Notes: generated by a model from the sequence alone, not told the origin. DNA of 64,000 nucleotides from Aquila chrysaetos chrysaetos (GCF_900496995.4 NW_024470406.1:1-64000); one strand, 5' to 3'; counted from the first letter of the stretch, positions 21,149 to 34,106 are shown. Numbers and translations: made by a program.

Positions 21149-21648
21149 NNNNNNNNNNNNNNNNNNNNNNNNNNNNNNNNNNNNNNNNNNNNNNNNNNNN
21201 NNNNNNNNNNNNNNNNNNNNNNNNNNNNNNNNNNNNNNNNNNNNNNNNNNNNNNNNNNNNNNNNNNNNNNNNNNNNNNNNNNNNNNNNNNNNNNNNNNNN
21301 NNNNNNNNNNNNNNNNNNNNNNNNNNNNNNNNNNNNNNNNNNNNNNNNNNNNNNNNNNNNNNNNNNNNNNNNNNNNNNNNNNNNNNNNNNNNNNNNNNNN
21401 NNNNNNNNNNNNNNNNNNNNNNNNNNNNNNNNNNNNNNNNNNNNNNNNNNNNNNNNNNNNNNNNNNNNNNNNNNNNNNNNNNNNNNNNNNNNNNNNNNNN
21501 NNNNNNNNNNNNNNNNNNNNNNNNNNNNNNNNNNNNNNNNNNNNNNNNNNNNNNNNNNNNNNNNNNNNNNNNNNNNNNNNNNNNNNNNNNNNNNNNNNNN
21601 NNNNNNNNNNNNNNNNNNNNNNNNNNNNNNNNNNNNNNNNNNNNNNNN
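21149..21648. other. Assembly gap (500 N) between contigs A and B
   Basis: Exactly 500 N. Contig A ends inside a U2 tail and contig B starts inside the ~171-bp satellite, so the flanks do not support adjacency. Any reading frame crossing it is meaningless. Confidence 0.99.
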
Positions 21649-24600
21649 GTTGCTGCTCTTCACCTTCCCTTGGCGCCCTATCTACAGGCACAACAACACT
21701 GGGTCAGTGCTTTCCCAGAGACAGAACATCTCATGTCGTTCGGCCTCGGCAGAGCCTGTTTCAGAAAAGGCAAACGTCTAGCTCCAGCTCCCACAAGGAA
21801 GGGCCAGGCCCTGAAAGCTGTTGCTGCTCTTCACCTTCCCTTGGCCCTATCTACAGGCACAACAACACTGGGGATCAGTGCTTTCCCAGAGACGGAACAT
21901 CTCATGGCGCTCGTCCTCGGCAGAGCCTCTTTCCGCAAAGGCAAACGTCCGCCTCCTGCTCCCACAAGGAAGGTCCAGGCCCTGAAAGCTGTTGCTGCTC
22001 TTCACCTTCCCTTGGCGCCCTATCTACAGGCACAACAACACTGGGATCAGTGCTTTCCCAGAGAGCAATCTCATGGCGCTCGACTCGGCAGAGCCTCTTT
22101 CCGGAAAGGCAAACGTCCGGCTCCTGTTCCGACATGGAAGGGCCCAGCCCTGAAAGCTGTTCCTCTTCACCTTCCCTTGGCGCCCTATCTACAGGCACAC
22201 AACACTGGGGATCAGTGCTTTCCCAGAGACAGAACATCTCATGGCGCTCGTCCTCGGCAGAGCCTCTTTCCGGAAAGGCAAACGTCCGGCTCCTGCTCCC
22301 ACAAGGAAGGTCCAGGCCCTGAAAGCTGTTGCTGCTCTTCACCTTCCCTTGGCGCCCTATCTACAGGCACAACAACACTGGGGATCGTGCTTTCCCAGAG
22401 ACGGAACATCTCATGGCGCTCGTCCTCGGCAGAGCCGCAAAGGCCTCTGCTCCCAAAGGAAGGCCCTGAAAGCTGTTGCTGCTCTTCACCTTCCCTTGGC
22501 GCCCTATCTACAGGCACAACAACACTGGATCAGTGCTTTCCCAGAGACGGAACATCTCATGGCGCTCGTCCTCGGCAGAGCCTCTTTCCGGAAAGGCAAA
22601 CGTCCGCTCCTGCTCCCACAAGGAAGGTCCAGGCCCTGAAAGCTGTTCCTCTTCACCTTCCCTTGGCGCCCTATCTACAGGCACAACACACTGGGGATCA
22701 GTGCTTTCCCAGAGACAGAACATCTCATGGCGCTCGTCCTCGGCAGAGCCTCTTTCCGGAAAGGCAAACGTCCGGCTCCTGCTCCCACAAGGAAGGTCCA
22801 GGCCCTGAAAGCTGTTGCTGCTCTTCACCTTCCCTTGGCGCCCTATCTACAGGCACAACAACACTGGCAGTCAGTGCTTTCCCAGAGACAGAACATCTCA
22901 TGGCGCTCGTCCTCGGCAGAGCCTCTTTCCGGAAAGGCAAACGTCCGGCTCCTGCTCCCACAAGGAAGGTCCAGGCCCTGAAAGCTGTTGCTGCTCTTCA
23001 CCTTCCCTTGGCGCCCTATCTACAGGCACAACACCACTGGGGATCAGTGCTTTCCCAGAGACAGAACATCTCATGGCGCTCGTCCTCGGCAGAGCCTCTT
23101 TCCGCAAAGGCAAACGTCCGGATCCTGCTCCCACAAGGAAGGGCCAGGCCCTGAAAGCTGTTGCTGCTCTTCACCTTCCCTGGTGCCCCTATCTACAGGC
23201 ACAACAACACTGGCGGATCAGTGCTTCCCAGAGCACAGAACATCTCATGGCGCTCGTCCTCGGCAGAGCCTCTTTCCGCAAAGGCAAACGTGCCGCTCCT
23301 CTGCTCCCACAAGGAAGGTCCAGGCCCTGAAAGCTGTTGCTGCTCTTCACCTTCCCTTGGCGCCCTATCTACAGGCACAACAACACTGGTGTCGGTCAGT
23401 GTTTTCCCCAGAGACAGAACATCTCGTGGCGCTCGTCCTCGGCAGAGCCTCTTTCCGCAAAGGCAAACGTCCGCTCCTGCTCCCACAAGGAAGGTCAGGC
23501 CCTGAAAGCTGTTGCTGCTCTTCACCTTCCCTTGGCGCCCTATCTACAGGCACAACAACACCGGGGATCAGTGCTTTCCCAGAGACAGAACATCTCATGG
23601 CGCTCGTCCTCGCAGAGCCTCTTTCCGCAAAGGCAAAAGGTCCGCTCCTGCTCCCACAAGGAAGGTCCAGGCCCTGAAAGCTGTTGCTGCTCTTCACCTT
23701 CCCTTGGCCGCCCTATCTACAGGCACAACAACACTGGGGATCAGTGCTTTCCCAGAGACGGAACATCTCATGGCGCTCGTCATCGGCAGAGCCTCTTTCC
23801 GGAAAGGCCAACGTCCGGCTCCTGCTCCCACAAGGAAGGTCCCAGGCCCTGAAAGCTGTTGCTGCTCTTCACCTTCCCTTGGCGCCCTATCTACAGGCAC
23901 AACAACACTGGGGATCTGTGCTTTCCCAGAGACGCAACTTCTCATGGCGCTCGGACTCGGCAGAGCCTCTTTCCGGAAAGGCAAACGTCCGGCTCCTGTT
24001 CCGACACGGAAGGGCCCAGCCCTGAAAGCTGTTCCTCTTCACCTTCCCTTGGCGCCCTATCTACAGGCACAACAGCACTGGGGATCTGTGCTTTCCCAGA
24101 GACCAGACATCTCATGGCGCTCGGTCCCTCGGCAGAGCCTTCTTTTCCGGGAAAGGAAGCAAACGTTCCGGCTCCTGCTCACCACAAGGAAGGTCCAGGC
24201 CTGAAAGCTGTTGGCTGCTCTTCACCTTCCCTTGGCCACCTATCTACAGGCACACCAACAACGTGCAATCAGTGTTTTCCCAGAGACGCAACATCTCATG
24301 GCGCTCGCTCACTCGGAAGAGCCTCTTTCACGGAGGAAAGGCACACTGTCCGGCTCCTTGCTCCCACAGGAAGGTCCCAGGCCCTGGAAGCTGTTGCTGC
24401 TTCTTCACCTTCCCTTGTCCCCCTATCTACTGGCACAACAGCAGTGGGGATCAGTGCTTTCCCAGAGACGCAAACCATCTCATGGCCCTAGGGACTCGGC
24501 AGAGCCTCTTTCCGGAAAGGCAGACGTCCGCCTCCTGCTCCCACAAGGAAGGGCCCAACCCTGAAAGCTGTTGCGGACCTTCCACCTTCCCTTGGCGCCC

Positions 24601-25400
24601 TATCTACAGGCACAACAGCACTGGGGATCTGTGCTTTCCCAGAGACGGAACATCTCATGGCGCTCGTCTCGGCAGAGTCCTCTTCTGGAAAGGCAAACGT
24701 CCGGCTCCTGCTCCCACAAGGAAGGGCCCAGCCCTGAAAGCTGTTGCTGCTCTTCACCTTCCCTTGGCCCCCTATCTAGAGGCACAACAGCACTGGGGAT
24801 CTGTGCTTTCCCAGAGACGCTAACACCTCATGGCACTCGTCCTCCGCAGAGCTCTTTCCGCAAGGCAAACGTTCCGCCTCCTGCTCCCACAAGGAAGGTC
24901 CAGGCCCTGAAAGCTGTTGCTGCTCTTCACCTTCCCTTGGCGCCCCTATCTACAGGCACAACAGCACTGGCAGTCAGTGCTTCCCAGAGACAGAACATCT
25001 CATGGCGCTCGTCCTCAGCAGAGCCTCTTTCCGGAAAGGCAAAGTCCGCCTCCTGCTCCCAGAAGGAAGGCCCAGCCCTGAAAGCTGTTGCTGCTCTTCA
25101 CCTTTCCCTTGGGAGCCTATCTACAGGCACAACAACACTGGGCATCTGTGCTTTCCCAGAGACGCAACATCTCATGGCGCTCGGACTCGGCAGAGCCTCT
25201 TTCCGAAAAGGCAAACGTCCGACTCCTGCTCCCACAAGGACGGGCCAGGCCCTGAAAGCTCTTGCTTCCCTTGGCGCCCTATCTGCAGGCACAACAGCAC
25301 TGGGGATCTGTGGTTTCCCCGAGACGGAACTTCTCATGGCGCTCGGCCTCGTTAGAGCTTCTTTCCCAAAAGGCAAACATCCGGCTCTTTCTCCCAGCAG
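21649..25400 (+). repeat. ~173-bp satellite array, main block
   Basis: About 21-22 tandem monomers with a typical spacing of 172-176 bp. Landmarks per monomer are CTGAAAGCTGTTGCTGCTCT, CCCTATCTACAGGCACAACA, TTTCCCAGAGACAGAACATC and the palindromic TTTCCGGAAA. Monomers at about 21900-23700 are very alike and carry small deletions. Those at about 24060-25400 are more diverged and closer to the block at 5949-7078 (ACAGCACTGGGGATCTGTGC). Long frames exist only because the monomer is stop-poor. The array ends abruptly at about 25400 inside a CR1. Confidence 0.95.
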
Positions 25401-26822
25401 GGTCTCTATGAGTCACACCGTTTCACCAGCGAGGATTCTTTTACCCCTTTTGAGATAGCTTGGATATCATCTGTTGCTAACAATCCCGGTGCCTGTGTAA
25501 ACCTCTCCACTGATCAAATAACCCTAAAATGCCACTGATGGCACTAGCCTCTGAGCCACATATTAACCAGGTATGTTTTCTTGTTCCTTTCAGTATATTT
25601 CCCTGCTACTAAGGGATTGAGGAAAACTCTACTTGTGCTCCTTCCACTAATCACCCCTGTGCCCTGAAGTCCCTTTTGATTGCCTTTGGATTTCTCCCTG
25701 CAATCTCATCACTGCCAACCTGCACACACCAAGCAATGGGTAATAATCAGAGGTCCGAACCAGACTCAGGAGTTCTCTGGTAAAGTCTTTTACCTGGACC
25801 CAGGGAGGCAGGCGGACTTTCCTTCGGGATGGGTCAGGACTGTATATCGGGGCCCTCTGTCCCCCTTAGAAGGGAATCGCCTACAACAATTAACCCTCCT
25901 TTTTCTTTTTTCAGAGGCTGTGAGAATGTGTGGGGCTGCCCGACTGAGCCTAGGCACTCACTGGATAGGGATTCACTACACCCTGATCTTCATTGACCTG
26001 GTCCTCAAGTTCCAGAGCCCCATACCCTGTTGCGTAGGGGCAACTGGGAAGGTGAGGGAGGCCTCCCGAGCAGGGACCTGTATCCATTCCACTCCATCTC
26101 GTAGGTCCCCTCCTGCCTGGTGGCAAGGGGGCAGGGGAACCTCCGCTTCTTGCGGAGCCTCCATCCGCTGCCCTCTGCCTCAGGGATGGTAGGGTGTGGG
26201 TCCACCAATCTATCTCCCTCTCACGCTCCCTGATACTCCTCAACCTTTCCACTTCCTCCTCCTTCAGCTCTGCCACCAGGCTGAGCAGATCAGCTACCTG
26301 GTCACATCTCACACAGAGGTGTCCCCGCTGCCCCTCCGTCATCAGTGATAGACTCAGGCACTCCCTGCAGCCAGAGACCTGGACAGCTGCACATTTACAT
26401 GGGAGCTCTGTCTGCGTCGCCATGTTTTTCCTAGCAATGGATTTCAGCCGAGTGGACAGCCATATCGGGGTCTCCTTCTGAGGCCAATGCCCACCGCTTC
26501 AGTAGCCTTCTCGAGCTGGGAAGGGCGGGGGGGCTGCGCCCTACCTGCACAAACTGCTGTGCAAACTGTCACACCACGCCCTTTCTGCCGTGCTCTCAGT
26601 GGCTGGCACTCCTCAGGGCCAGTTTAAATCTCTCCGCGGTTGCCCCTGGCAACGCCCACGCCGCGTCAGCCCTCTCTCTCGCGAGAGCTGCCGGCTCTGC
26701 ACGGTCCCTCTGCTCTTCCCCGGGGCTCCTGGGCCTCGGGAACCTCCCAGTCCCACCTCAATCTAGTGCTTAGCCGCCATCTTAACGTTGCGTCTGCTGG
26801 CCTCGCCGCTGATTGATGTGAT
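25401..26822 (-). mobile_element. CR1 LINE 5' portion, cut at its ORF1 end by satellite
   Basis: Collinear with 12990-14404, minus strand. It keeps the 5' UTR and most of ORF1. All of ORF2 and the 3' UTR are missing, replaced by the ~173-bp satellite. A normal CR1 copy is truncated at the 5' end, so losing the 3' end means a later rearrangement with the satellite, or a misjoin, rather than retrotransposition. Confidence 0.92.
25404..26463 (-). pseudogene. CR1 ORF1 relic, truncated
   Basis: Same protein as at 12968-14048. The start codon at 26463 is followed by a one-base insertion that shifts the frame (MAVHSAEIHC-stop). The correct frame resumes at 26423 (MATQTELPCKC) and covers the cysteine-rich part and the coiled coil (ERLRSIREREREIDWW), with one extra Glu codon compared with copy A. 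The C-terminal esterase-like part is cut by the satellite junction. Confidence 0.88.
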
Positions 26823-28071
26823 TTTAATAACTACTGTTGTTATTGCATTTAACGAGCTAGTTTCCTACCTAGTTTAGAGACATACGTATCTTTTTCTGCT
26901 ATGCCTCAGAAAAATTAAGTTTAACTCCTTACCTGGTCATGTTGGCTACGCAATAGCTGTAGCTGTAGTACAGGAGCAGGTATCATCGATGCCAATAAGG
27001 GTCGCTTTCTCTCTTCAGGGTCTCACTTGCTGTAAGTTTAAGGCTGGTAAGAACAGTGCTGCTGCTCCTCCAGCTGACTTTATAACTTCTGGTGGTTTGC
27101 CCTTCCCCTTTCCCAGGTGATTGCGGGAAGGGTGGTGGGCGGAGGCTCGGGGTATTTGAGCCACAGCCTCTGCTAAGGAAGCTCATTGTGCTCTTGGGTT
27201 TCTCTGGTGTTGGTGCTCAGCTCTTCCTTGAGTCTTCGGCAGCTTTTGAGCTGGCTCAGCCCTTTGGGAAGAGGTGTCTGCCTGAGGTAAGAGCTTCAGG
27301 GTTCAGCAGTATGTGTGGTAGAAAGTAACACGTGTATGCAGCTTTTTTTTTCTTTCTTTCTTTTTTTTCAGGTCAGTAATTTTGTTTTGAGTGTTCAGGG
27401 GTGGGAGACTGGTTTAATAGTATAGATTGTTTGGGTTTTTTTTTATTCTTCATGCATTGTGTTTTCCTGGAATTCCCAACTTTATTGAAAACAGAACCGT
27501 GTTTTTTTTCACCAGTTCTGCTGTATACTGTGTAAGCTGCTGATATCTCTCTTAACAGGAGTGATGGTGACATTGTTTAGCAGGGGTTAGGGTGAGCGTC
27601 TTGTATGCATCTGTATATGGAGTTTTAGCATTTCTGAAGAAAGCATCAGGGCCGTGAGGCACAGTGCCTTTCAGGGTCTGGGACCCCTCGTTGCCTTTCC
27701 TCATTGCCCACAGAATGCCATGTTGTCCCTAGAACCTTTGCAGCTTGTGGCAGGCCCCTTGTAGATTACAAACCTTAGGACTTAACTTCATTTTGTGGGC
27801 ATGTGGCAGAGCTCAGAGTCTCTGGGGAGTTGTAGGTTAGGAGGTGCCCCCAGAATTTGGGATGTGGCTCAGAAGAGCATCTCCTGAGGAGTAGCCACTG
27901 AAGGGGGTTGAGGGGTGCAAATTGAGGGCAGGAGGTGTCAGGAAGCAGCGGGGTTGCTTTCCTGACAGTTGAGGAGAAGAAAAGGGGTTTCTAAAGTTTT
28001 GGGACTGGTGGGAAAAGGGAGGAGGGTTCACCAGGCTTTCTCAGATGAGTTTTGCAGTTGGATTTGGATGT
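26823..28071 (+). other. Spacer S1, copy B
   Basis: Near-identical to 14405-15650. TATA-like TTTATAA is at about 27079-27085, and the candidate first exon ends at 27286 before GTAAGAG. The associated open frame (from 27092) differs from copy A by a few residues (for example FELAQPF for FEVAQPF). No other feature is visible. Confidence 0.6.
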
Positions 28072-28433
28072 CATAGAATTGTAGAATGGTTTGGGTTGGA
28101 AGGGACCATAAAGATCCTCTGGTTCCAACCCCCCCCAGCAATGGGTAGGGACACCTTCTGCGAGACCAGGTTGCTCAAAGCCCCATCTGACCTGGTCTTG
28201 AATGCTTCCAGGGAGGGAGGATCCGCAGGTTCTCTGGGCAACCCGTTCCAGTGCCTCGCCACCCATAGTGAGAAACTTCTTCCTAACACCTAAACTAAAT
28301 GTACCCTCTTTAGGAGTAAAGCCTTTACCACCTTGTCCTATTGATGTACACCCTTCTAAAAAGTCCCTCTGCAGGTTTCTTATAGGTACCCTTTATGTAC
28401 TGTGAAGTCTGCTATAAGGTCTCCTGCAAAGCC
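28072..28433 (-). mobile_element. 5'-truncated CR1 3' fragment, copy B
   Basis: Same insertion as at 15651-16012, with identical boundaries. It begins at CATAGAAT and ends inside the E5-like segment of U0. Confidence 0.92.
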
Positions 28434-29768
28434 TCATGCCGGCGAGCGGTCCGAGAAGGCGAGGCGGTTGTTGGCCAGGTCAGTGTTGAATAGCAAAGTA
28501 TTATGGGGCTGCTCGGTTAAGCATTTACCTTCTGTTTTGGAGGCGCTGTGTGGGCTATCTTTGAATGGGATGAGCATTTGAGGTGAGCTGTGGATTAGCG
28601 AGGAGGAGCATGGGGCCGATGCCCTCTCATGAGCGCCATGCGAATTTGGTGTGTCGTGGTACCTTAGGTACCATGAGTGACAACGGCTGCAGGGTCCGAC
28701 TCCGCAATGAGCGTGTAAGCGTAATGCGGTGGCCCTTGTGAGGAGCGGGGGAGTTGGGGAAGTAGTTGGCGTTGGCCGGCAGGATGCTTACTCCTTTTTC
28801 TGATTTGTTTTTTTCATTGCAGATGTTGAAGACCAATGTGTCATCTTGAGGAACATCCCAGTTAGCCCACGTGGTTTTTGTGGAGGATAGATTCAGACCC
28901 ACGGCCCTCTGAAAGCTACGTTGAGGGACCAGGGCTGGGGAGAGGCTGGGAGGAAGGGACAAAGCTGGGAATTGCAGGGAGGGGTTTTAAAGTTAGCGCA
29001 GGAGAGAGGGCTGTCCAGGAGCAGTCCCCTTTGGGCAGGCGAAGGGAGCGGGTCGCTTTTCAGCGCGAGACCAGCGTGGGCAGGGCAGTTCCAGCCTCTG
29101 TCTGTGGTGGTGCACAGTTTGTGTAGTCTGTCTTCTGTGCCTTAGACCTTCCTCGGGTCTCAATGTCCTTATTGCGCTTTGCGCGAGGGGAGCATGGCAT
29201 GCGCTTTAGGCGCCATCCCTAGGGTCTCGAATGCCCTTACTCATCGGCACACTGCCAATGGAGTGCTTCTCGCGTTTGCAGCTCTAAAGCAGGGATCGGT
29301 TTCGGCAGATTCCAGTCGGTCCTCTCTTGCGGCATTCTTCCGGGCTGTGTCGGCAGCTCTGCTCTCTAGCCATCCATTTTCTCGGACCGGGAGTTCTTCC
29401 CCGCATCTTGATGTTCGTAGGTCTTGATGACAGGCTTCTTGCACATCCATCATCTTGGTTTTGACGGTGCTGTCTTGTAACAGGCTGTTACGTTAGACTC
29501 CTTGGGGTCTGCCATACAGCCTCCTTCCCTCAGTATTTTGGACACTATAGGTCGTCTTGCCGGATAGCACCTCCCGTCCGGGAGTCATTCTTCTTGCTGA
29601 GAGTTTTCTCTCACTTTGAGTCACCTTGTCTGTAGTGTTCTGTGTTATGTTGGTCTGTGCACGGGTGTGTTTGGCTTGGAGCTGCTCTGCCCGGGGATGT
29701 AGAGTCAGGGGTAGTTGGAACAGCGATAAGAGTCTATGGGTGAAATGTTGATTTGTCTTAATTGTTTA
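28434..29768 (+). repeat. Partial tandem unit U0, copy B
   Basis: Collinear with 16013-17351 at very high identity. It keeps an extra GCATTTACCTT stretch before E6 that copy A has lost. E8-like segment starts at about 28823. E1-E4 are absent. Confidence 0.8.
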
Positions 29769-31923
29769 GGCAAGGGTTGTACAGTCATCTGGGATCGAGT
29801 AGGCATTGGTGGGCTGTGTGGACAGCAACGTTGAGAGTTTTTTACAGAAATGATTGTAGCCATGCGGCATGGGCTGTTGAGGGGTGGTGAAGCAGATATC
29901 AGTCTCTAAGGTGTTGAGGCTTGCATGTGATGGGCTTAAAGTTTGGCCCTGGTTTTTTTTGTTTTGTTGTTTTAAATGGCTGGCTGTAGCTGGAGTACTG
30001 GTATTCCTAGATGGAATCAAGATCTCTGGAGTTGTTAAGCTCTTGCTCTGCATCCAGGCTGACTCGTTCAATGTGTTTTTTTTTTTCAGATGCGGAGAGA
30101 CAAGATGCGTGCCCCAGAGCGACGGAGGAGGGGAGCAGAGTGCCGTAAGGAGGTGGGTCTGTGAGTGGAGTCGGAGGGAAGATGCGGCCGGTGGCTCTAT
30201 GACTAGCTCATAGGGGTTCTTTTTTTCTTTTATTCTGAAGGTGTGAAGCAAGGAACGACGTGGGCTATCAGCACCGGAGGTGACTTGGGCAAGGTGAGCC
30301 GTGAGTAATGGGTTGAAGCAATCATTTCTTTGGAGGTGTTGTATTGTTAGCAGAGTTGGAAGCATCCCTTGTCACTTGTGTTTTGCAGGTGGTACACAGG
30401 CTTTGATGTGGCAAGCTGTTCGATGGCAGAGGCAGGGCATGTGAGTGGCTGAGGTAAAGGAGTGGGACCTGGGAATCGGTGTGGGCGGGCTGAGGTTTCA
30501 GGGCGGTGTCTCAGCATGCGTCTTCTGCTTTGGTTTTTGCAGGTGGCACACGCAGCCTCGGAGGGGCGAAGCTGCAGGCTGATGAGCAGTCTGAGAAGGT
30601 GAGGTGGTTGTTGGCTGGGTAGGTGTTGAATAGCTAAGTGGCTGGTTAGTTAAACATTGACCTTTTTCTTTTGCAGGTGCTGTGTGGGCTACCTTTGGAA
30701 TTGGATGAGCGTTTGAGGTGAGCTGTGGCTTAGGGAGGAGGAGCATGAGGCCGGTGACTTCTCATGAGTGCCATGCTAATTTGGTGTATGTTAGGTACGA
30801 TGAGCGATGATGGCCGCAGGGTGTGACTCTGGAATGCGTGGGTAAGTGTAACACTGTGGTGTGTGCGATTAAGTGGGGACTTGAGCAAGTAACTGGCATT
30901 GTCCAATGTGATGCTTACTCTTTTCTCTGGTTCTGTTGTTTGGGGTTTTCTTACTGCAGATGATGAAGAGGTATGTGTTGCCTGGAGGACCATCCTGGTT
31001 TACCTTGTGTGGGTTTTGTTGAGGATGGATTCGGACCCTCGGCCCTCTGAAAGTTAAGTTGAGGGACCAGGCCTGTGGAGAGGCTGGGAGGGAGGCACAA
31101 AGTTGGGAATTGCTGGGAGGGGTTTTAAAGTTAATGTAGGAGAGAGGGCTGTCCAGGAGCAGTGCCCTTTGGGCAGGCGAAGGGAGCGGGTTGCTTTTCA
31201 GCATGAGACCAGCGTGTGCCAGGCAGGGCAGTTCCAGCTTCTGTCTGTGGTGATGTGTAGTTTTGTGTAGTCTGTCTTCTGCATCTTAGACCTTCCTCAG
31301 GTCTCGATGTACTTGCCGCTCTGTGCGCTCAGGGAGCCGTGGCATGTGCTTTGGGCAGTGTTCCTAGGGTCTTGAATGCCCGTACTTGTTGGCATGGTAC
31401 CAATCAGGTGCTTCTTTTCTTGCGTTCAGACCTCTAAAGCGTGGATCGGTGTCAGCATTGTTTCTGGCCCATCTCTTTTGAGATGTTCTTCCAGGCCGCT
31501 TTGGGGGCTCTGCTCTCTAGCCTTGTGTCTTCTTTGACTGGGACTTCTTCCCTGCATCTTGATGTTCCTAGGTCTTGAGGACAGGCTTGTTAAGCATCCG
31601 TTGTCTTGGTTTTGACAGTGCCATCTTATAACAAGCCTTGACTTTTGACAAGTCCTCTTTGGGGCTGTTGTAGAGCCTCCTTGCCTCATTGCTTCAGACA
31701 CTCTAGGTCATCTTGCTGGATGGTGACTGCTGTCTGGGAGTCATTCTTCTTGCCGAGAGTTTTCTCTCTTGGAATCACCTTGTTGGTAGCGTTCTGTGTT
31801 GTGTGTGTTGTGTGCACAGGTGTGTTTGGCTTGGAGCTGCTCTGCCAGGGGACGTAGAGTCAGGGGTAGGTGGAACAGCAATAGGAGTCTACGGGTGAAA
31901 TCTTGATATCACTTAATCATTTG
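29769..31923 (+). repeat. Tandem unit U1, copy B (2155 bp)
   Basis: Complete U1-subtype unit. E1 is about 29982-30057, E2 about 30091-30149, E3 from 30241, E5 about 30543-30598 and E6 about 30678-30718. E8 begins at 30959. It is a close match to 17352-19499 throughout, including the diagnostic E1 variant. Confidence 0.85.
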
Positions 31924-34106
31924 GGCAAGGGTTGTACAGTCATCGGGGATCCAGTAGCCATAGTTGGGCTGTGTGGACAGCTGTGCTGATAGTGTTTTAG
32001 GGAGATGATTTGAGCCGTGTGGCATGGGCTGTTGAGGGGTGATGAAGCAGATTTGAGTCTCTAAGGTGTTGAGGCTTGCATGTGATGGGCTTAAAGTTTG
32101 GCCCCTCTTCTTTTTAATGGCAGGCTGTAGTTGGACTCTAGGTGGTCTTCCTAGATGGAATCAAGACCTCTGGAATTGTTAAGTTCTTGCTCTGCATGCA
32201 GGTGATTTGTTCAATATGTCTTTTTCAGATGCGGAGGGACAAGATGCGTGCCGTAGAGCAACGGAGGAGGGGAGCGGAGCACCATAAGAAGGTGGGTCTG
32301 TGAGTGGAGTCAGAGGGAAGATGTGGCCGGTGGCTCTATGACTAGCTTACAGGGTTCTCTTTTTTTTTTTTATTTTGAAGGTACGAAGCAAGGAGCGAAG
32401 CGGGTCCTCGGTACTGGAGGTGACTCGGGCAAGGTGAGTCGTGACTACTGGGTTTAAAGGAACTGTTCCTTTGGAGGTGTCATATTGTTGGCAAAGTTGG
32501 AAGCATCCCTTGTCATTTGTTTTTTTTTCCAGGCGGTACGCATGCCTTGATGTGGCAAGCTCTTGATGACTGAGCAGGGTGGTTGAGCGACCAAGGTAAA
32601 GGAGAGCAAGTTGGGAATCGGTCGGGCAGGCGGAGGTTTCAGGCCGTGTCTCAGCATGCACCTTCTGCTCTGGTTTTTGCAGGTGGTGCACGCAGCCTCA
32701 GAGGAGCCATGCCGCAGGCCAATGAGGAGTTTGAGAAGGTGAGGTGGTTGTTGGCTGGGTTGGTGTTGAATATCAAATACTTCACGGTTGCTTGGTTAAG
32801 CATTATCTTTGATTTTGCAGGTGCTGTGCGGGGCCACCTTTGGAATGGGATGAGCATTTTGAGGTGAGCTGTGGCTTAGGGAGGAGGAGCGTGGGGTCGG
32901 TGACTTCTCATGACTGCTATGCTAATTTTGGTGTCTTGCTGTCTTAGGTACCATGAGAGATGATGGCTGCAGGGTGTGACTCTGGAATGAGCAGGTAAGT
33001 GTAAACACTGTGGTGTGTGTGGATTAGAGCGGGGGGTTGGGAAAGTAGTTGGTGTTGGTCATGGGTCTACTCCTGCCTCTTCTGTTTTGTTTGGGGTTTT
33101 TTTTGTTTGTTTGGTTTTTTTTTTGTCTTTCACTGCAGATGATTAAGAGGAACCTGGCGACTGCTGATCATCCCCAGTTAGCCCATGTGTATTTATTGTG
33201 GAGGATGGATTCGTAGCCCTGGCCCTCTGAAAGTTAAGTTGAGGGAACCTGGGTTTGGGAGAGGCTGGGAGGGGAGGGACACAGCTGGGAATTGCAGGGA
33301 GGGGTTTTAAGTTAGAGTAGGAGGGCAGGGCTGTCCAGGAGAAGTCCTGTTTGGGCAGGTGAAGGAGGCGGGTTGCTTTTCCGCATGAGACCAACGTGTG
33401 CCGGGCAGGGCAGTTCCAGCTTGTGTCTGTGGTGGTGTGTAGTTTGTGTAGTCTGTCTTCTGTGCCTTACATCTTCCTTGGGTCTCAAAGCCACCATCAG
33501 TCTTTGCGCTCAGGGAGCGCGACATGTGCTTTGGGCGCCATCCCTAGGGTCTTGAATGCCCTTAGTCATCGGCACCGTGCCAATCGGGTGCCTCTCTTCT
33601 TGTGCTCGAACCTCTGAAGCGTGGATCGGTGCCAGAAAGTTTCCCGCTGGTTCTCTTTTGCGGCGCTCTTCTTCCGGGCTGCTTTGGCAGCTCCCCTCTG
33701 TAGCCGTGTGTTGCCTTGGACTGGGCGTTCTTCCCTGCATCTTGATAGTTCCTAGGTCTTGATGACAGGCTTTCTTACGCATCCATCATCTTGGTTTTGA
33801 CAGTACCATCTTGTAAGGGGCCGTTACTTTTGCCTCTTCTTCTTTGGGGCTGTCGTAGAGCCCCTCCTCGCTTGGTGGTTTTGCACGCTGTAGGTCATCT
33901 TGCCGGATGGCACCTCCTGTCCGGGAGTCATTCTTGCCGAGTTTTCTTCTTTGAGTCAACCTTGTTGGTACTGTTCTGTGTTGTGTGTTGTGTGTGCATG
34001 GGGTGTGTTTGGCTTGGAGCTGCTCTGCCCAGGGATGTAGAGTGAGGGGTAGGTTGAATAGCAATAAGAGTCTATGGGTGAAATGTTGATTTGACTTAAT
34101 TGTTTA
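31924..34106 (+). repeat. Tandem unit U2, copy B (2183 bp)
   Basis: U2-subtype unit with intact E6 (about 32821-32863), unlike contigs A and D. E1 is about 32125-32201, E5 about 32683-32738, E7 about 32949-32994 and E8 from 33140. Compared with 43451-45016 it carries scattered single-base insertions (for example GGGGCC for GGGCC in E6), which look like consensus errors as much as real variation. Confidence 0.85.

Noticed and set aside
21006-23154. Very long frames of 438 and 685 residues
   Set aside because: They run through the 500-N gap and then through stop-poor satellite monomers of about 173 bp, which shift frame each period.
28820-28910. Weak resemblance of the U0 E8 frame (DVEDQCVILRNIPVSP) to the avian HINT1/HINTW family, which is amplified on W chromosomes
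   Set aside because: Only a handful of residues match. There is no HIT histidine triad, and the frame is not kept in other units. A profile search of spliced units would settle it.
29769-31923. Possible identity with the chicken MHM 2.2-kb repeat
   Set aside because: Only the unit length is similar, and I cannot compare sequences here. Aligning a unit to the published MHM repeat would decide it.
33143-33525. Antisense frames of 60-115 residues repeated in every unit tail (also at 16360, 18451, 20344, 30869, 44156)
   Set aside because: They recur because the units are duplicates. They are proline/threonine-rich low-complexity frames, interrupted differently in each copy, with no recognisable domain.
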